Assembly (NCBI GenBank): GCA_963921795.1
Contig: OY997640.1
Span: 12,147,023 to 12,211,022, forward strand
Direction of reading: 5' to 3'
Origin: Nannobrachium achirus
Taxonomy: Eukaryota > Chordata > Actinopteri > Myctophiformes > Myctophidae
Length of the DNA stretch: 64,000 nt
Shown: positions 57,927 to 64,000 of the stretch, one piece after another
Layout of the letters: every line of letters begins with the position of its first letter
Position numbering within the stretch: the stretch's first letter is position 1
The notes under the pieces: generated by a model
The model's input: the letters and a program-made list of their open reading frames with translations, nothing else
The model's database searches: none
Told to the model about the DNA's origin: nothing
Translations under genes and position numbers: made by a program

Positions 57927-58333
57927 CAGGGACGTGCAGAGAATGTTAGAGAGGCAGGGGCTGAAATTTCTAAAGGGGCCTTTTTTTGGAAATATCAAAA
58001 ATAGCAGACCTCCAAGCTCACAACGCGCCACGTTGCGACGCGTTGGAAGCTTGGAAGTTGGCTATTTTCGGTGCCACACTGAACCACACTGAACCAAGCA
58101 TAATCAACAGAGAGGACAATTCTTTCAACATAGATGCTGCATTCAAGTTCAGGAGAGTTTGGACAAGGCGATTCTCTTGAAGGCTGCCTTCAGGTATGGC
58201 CTGGAAAGAGGGCATTTGCATTTCATTCACCATAGTAAAAACTGCATTCATGGTCTGGAGAGGGCACTTTTTACAGACGGATAAAAGGGCAGGGGCTCAA
58301 GCCCCCTTTGATGTCTATGTGTGCACGTGCCTG
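57927..58333 (+). mobile_element. hAT-like MITE (CAGGGACGTGC family)
   Basis: Starts CAGGGACGTGCAGAG and ends GCACGTGCCTG; a hairpin lies at 58,000-58,075. Related pieces are 8,220-8,445, 31,590-31,850 and 63,600 to the window end (inverted). The flanking duplication is poor. Confidence 0.55.
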
Positions 58334-58532
58334 CTTAACAGTTTCAGGTTGGGGCCAAAATTATGCTTGTAGGTTTAGAGTTTAGGATTGCAGTTATGCC
58401 CGATTTTTACTTAGCTGTGCACCCAAAATAGCAGATCTACAAGCTCACAACACCGTGTTGCAATTTAACATGTTGTGAGCTTGTAGATTTTTGGCCTTAT
58501 TGTGTCTGTTAATGTACATGTTACGTACACAA

Positions 58533-58625
<93 letters not shown>

Positions 58626-58904
58626 TGCGTGCGTGTGTGTGTGTGCAAAATAGATAGAAAAGCAATGTAAGAGATAAAATGCAAGTGCATTCTGGGCCAC
58701 CAAATGAGATGTAAAATAATACCCTATGGGGAAACAACAGTTTAGTTCCACTACATTTAGCCCTCGATTGGAATGGACAGAAAAAAAGATGAACTTCAAC
58801 TCCCTCTACTAAAGTGATGCATATAAAATAGCTACAAACTCGGACAAAAAGCCACAAATGATGTTGAAAATTGTCTTATGCTATTGGAATGTTAAGTTAA
58901 ATGT

Positions 58905-59162
58905 GTGTCTTACTCTGTTTGCTTCTTGTCTTCGTTTTCGTTTTTGTCTGGCGATGCTCCAAATGGTGCTGCTGCGACACAAGAATACTGTATTTCAATG
59001 TTAAATGGCCTCAGAGACGACCATTTGAGCTTCATGCAGACATGCAATCAGGAGTTAGCCGAATTGAAGTGCTCTTCAACAGAAGTTCTTGAGGGAACAA
59101 TTTATGAAGCCATGATGTCTGGCTCACCCTATACTCTCATTCTCTCGAGACATAGTCTGTAG
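58905..59162 (+). CDS. Uncertain coding-like stretch before a hAT insertion
   Basis: A pyrimidine-rich stretch with an AG (ACACAAG|AATACTG) precedes a frame rich in Leu and Glu (CNQELAELKCSSTEVLEGTI) that ends in TAG at 59,160. It is not microsatellite-derived and does not match the repeats here. The hAT element starts 46 bp later. I do not recognise the protein; chance is possible. Confidence 0.25.
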   Translation: MSYSVCFLSSFSFLSGDAPNGAAATQEYCISMLNGLRDDHLSFMQTCNQELAELKCSSTEVLEGTIYEAMMSGSPYTLILSRHSL

Positions 59163-59207
59163 CTGGAGCTACTTCTTCAAAGGAAGAGGGACAACCCGAG
59201 TGGGTGT

Positions 59208-61078
<1,871 letters not shown>

Positions 61079-61742
61079 GTGGGCGTTCCCTTTTCTTTGA
61101 CGATGGCTAGCCAGATTGCCCTACTCTAAATGTATGAAATCTCTCTCTCTCTCTTATTTTTTATCATTATATTGTTTTTGCTTTGCTTTTATCACCTAAT
61201 TTAGTCGTTATTCTAATGAATTCCTCCTCACACAAAGACAACGCAGACAAAGTAGACTAGAGCCTCCGTCCTACTCCTCCTGCCCAAAAACACTCCCTGA
61301 TGACACAAAAGTATCAAACGTAGCAGATCCACAAGCTTGAAACAGGGCACAAAGTGACACGTTTTGTGCTTGTCAGTCTGCTACTTTAGCCATTTTTGAA
61401 TTTGAATCCTGAAAAGTAACAGTTTTGGTTATTGAAGGCTCTCATGTCATACGGGCAGTTGACAGGTTGCCATAGTTACTTTGAATGTTGGATCCCCATA
61501 TAGGGAGATACCCGACGCATCTCACTAAGTCTGACCTTACAAGCTCCATATTTGGACCCGGACAATATAGGTATATATCTCCATATATGGAGACAGCTCC
61601 ATATATGGAACCGGCAAAGACATCTCGCTGCTCACATCAGTATGACGAATTCTGATGTCATCAGTACACAGATGAGCACTAGGCGAGTGGCACTACCCAC
61701 CAGGAGTGAGACGCTAGCAGAAGCTCTACTCCGACACAACTC

Positions 61743-62030
61743 CTAGGGCCGTATTTTGATTGTCTTACCAGCACTTATGCCTTAACTTAAAGGCCTGTCC
61801 ATACTGTCTCCGACCATGCACCGAACTTTTAGTCTGAGAGTCTGACTTTCCGACGTGCAGCTTTCCGAACTCTAACTCGGCGTAATGCTTTTCAGATGAT
61901 GCGAGTGGCGTCATTTTGTAGTTGAACCGGACCTTTCAGACGAAACGTTTGGTGGTCGGAGACAGTATGGACAGGCCTTTAAGTTAAGGCATAAGAGCTG
62001 GTACTTAAGACAATCAAAATAGAGCCCTAG
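61743..62030. mobile_element. Foldback MITE (ATTTTGATTGTCTTA family)
   Basis: Inverted arms of ~70 bp; CTAG lies at both outer edges, which may be end or target sequence. Confidence 0.75.
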
Positions 62031-62339
62031 TCTATAATTACATCCGTTAGTCAGCTCTCACGGAGAGATGCCATAGCCTTCCGTACAATATCTGGCCTTA
62101 CAACCCAGATATCTCTGCGTTATACAGGGATCCTCAGATCCATTATCCATAGGCATTAGGGTTGACATCTCGGTTAAGTTCTTACCGGACACCACTGCGG
62201 CGGGTCCTAATCCTGGACAACCATTCCCACTGAGTAGTATTTTATAGTTACAGAACACAATACTGCTGTCATATGCTTTCCATGAATGAATGAATGAATG
62301 AATGAATTAATGAATTAATGAATTAATTAACAAATTAAT

Positions 62340-63230
62340 GCATTCTTGGTCATTGTTTTATAACTTACACTCCATCAGGCCGATTTCTGATTCACATTTT
62401 TGGACACTGCTCTACATACAAATTTTGCCCTAAAATCACGCAAAGCGGTACACAGTATCTCTGAAGTCATGTGATCAACATGGATCTGTCCCATTTCCCA
62501 TATTCCCTCCTGATTCGCTACGATTGCCTTCTAAAGTTTGTGTATGCCTAATCTATTAGGGAGTCTTACTGGTTTTCTAACTGACACACTGCACTGCATT
62601 ACTGGTAAGCAGTAAAGCACAGCTTAATCTGGTCAAAATAGACCTGGAAATGCATCATGCGGGCACAGTTTAACAGCTTAAAAACACTCTCATTTATCTT
62701 TTACCCTCAGTCCGCGCAATTACCCTAAAATGCAAGCATACGACTTTAATCTCAACCAAAGCATTGTTCTCCATCAGCGGCACTAAGCCTTCCTCGCACT
62801 GTTCAGTATAGTACACGGCTATGAATGGTATTTGTTGTTTACACTATGGCTATAGCTAGCAGCATAATCGAGAGTGGTTTATTACCTACAAAGATATGGA
62901 ACTGTGGGGGAAAACATGTTGCACTAAAACCTGTGACCTTTCCGTGCTCTCTTTGATGTGCACATTGACTTTCATTATGCAACGTGACACATGCATGCAC
63001 ACACACGGCACAGCTGCGCGGCCCGGAGCATTCCCTCTTATCCTTAACACCTAACATCTAAATACGATACACAGATCTAGAGAGAGGTGATGGCGGCACA
63101 GCCGGCACACTGTCGCTCGCTGGGAGAAAAAAAATGCCCCGAGGGCAGTAATGCAACCCTCCACACCGCAAAACATTGCAGTCGAGCAGGAAAACTCTTA
63201 TCTGCTAGTGTTTTCTTTTAATGAGCATCA
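62340..63230. other. No gene seen
   Basis: One isolated unit of the palindrome's ~127-bp repeat (62,390-62,500) and a fragment GGGAGTCTTACTGG. The rest is unrecognised. Confidence 0.5.
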
Positions 63231-63599
63231 AAAGAAGCAGATCCATAAGCTCGAAACGTGTCACGAATCGGCTCATTTTGAACTTGCAGATTTGCTACTT
63301 TTGATGCTTTTTTAATTTGAATCCTGACAAGTAACAGTTTAGGACATATGAGGTTTCCACCCGACAGTCTAAATGTTTCTTTGAAAACCACATGCTGCAG
63401 TTCCCTTTGTAGGCACTTCTAAACCGAGACCATTGACATTGTCAGACAGGCTGTTTATTTTATTTTTATTTCCTTTTTTCTTTTGTGCTATATCTACTGC
63501 ATAGTACTGTGTTCTATCTGTCTGCCATTCAATGTTATATGAGATACTTCAATGGATTCCTAAGCTTAGTCTTTTCTAGGATCTCCTTTTAGTTGATCA

Positions 63600-64000
63600 A
63601 AGGCACGTGCACACATAGACATCAACGGGGGCTTGAGCCCCTGCCCTTTCATCCGTCCGTAAAAGAAGTGCCCTCTCCAGACCATGAATGCAGTTTTCAC
63701 TATGGTGAAAGAAATGCAAATGCCCCTCTTTCCATGCCATACCTGAAGGCATGGAAAGCATGCCTTGTCCAAATTTTCCTGAACTTGAATCAAATGCAGC
63801 ATCTTATGTTGTGAAAGAATTGCCCTCTCTGTGTAGAAATCCATGCCGTATATGCCACCTCTCCAGTATTGAATTGAGTATGCTTTGTTTAGTGTGGTAT
63901 CGAGTACCGAAAATAGCTGACCTCCAAGCTCACAACACAGCTTGGAGGTCTGCTATTTTCGATATTTTCATCAAAAGGCCCTTTGAGAATGTTCAGCCCC
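63600..64000 (-). mobile_element. hAT-like MITE (CAGGGACGTGC family), cut by window end
   Basis: Inverted copy of 57,927-58,333. A hairpin lies at 63,908-63,967, and the last ~30 bases match the family's GGGGCTGAA start. Confidence 0.55.

Overview
The window looks like teleost nuclear DNA, possibly clupeiform. The evidence is introns with AG/GT borders, dense hAT-type MITEs with 8-bp target duplications, V-SINE-like tRNA-derived repeats, TTAA- and TA-flanked foldback elements, many CA/GA microsatellites, and a DIRS element of the kind found in fish. The species cannot be fixed from the sequence. About nine tenths of the window is repeat-derived. Most long open frames are products of microsatellites or MITEs and are not listed.

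The backbone is a direct segmental duplication. Copy A (1 to ~17,065, cut by the left window edge) and copy B (23,493 to ~39,408) align at roughly 98% by eye, apart from about fifteen insertions or deletions. Each copy carries one apparently intact, spliced C-type lectin-like gene on the minus strand: a TATA box, a short 5' UTR exon, then four coding exons scattered over ~10 kb. The exons total 471 nt (156 aa) in A and 462 nt (153 aa) in B, with agreeing splice phases. The introns hold nearly all of the mobile elements. Eight of the 14 amino-acid differences between the two proteins fall in one 11-codon stretch next to the QPD ligand motif. A relic of a further lectin exon lies upstream of each gene, so the array was probably larger.

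The 6.4-kb spacer (17,065-23,492) holds foldback MITEs, a decayed gene for a protein with EADTR, DTDV and GCD motifs and a cysteine-rich tail (minus strand, 19,420-20,450), and tandem arrays. These arrays and their relatives at both ends of the duplication contain many perfect CArG boxes (CCATATATGG) and TGATGTCA-like sites.

Right of the duplication, 41,067-48,259 is a hAT-type MITE split by a 6.8-kb DIRS-family element (gag-like, RT-RNase H and tyrosine recombinase parts, inverted terminal repeats, internal complementary region). It went into the hairpin that marks many repeats in this window. A 5.2-kb TTAA-flanked element (50,897-56,076) is built round a palindrome with ~1.6-kb arms of about 99% identity. 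From 56 to 64 kb there are SINE, hAT and foldback repeats, microsatellites and one uncertain coding-like stretch. No rRNA, CRISPR array or functional tRNA gene was seen.
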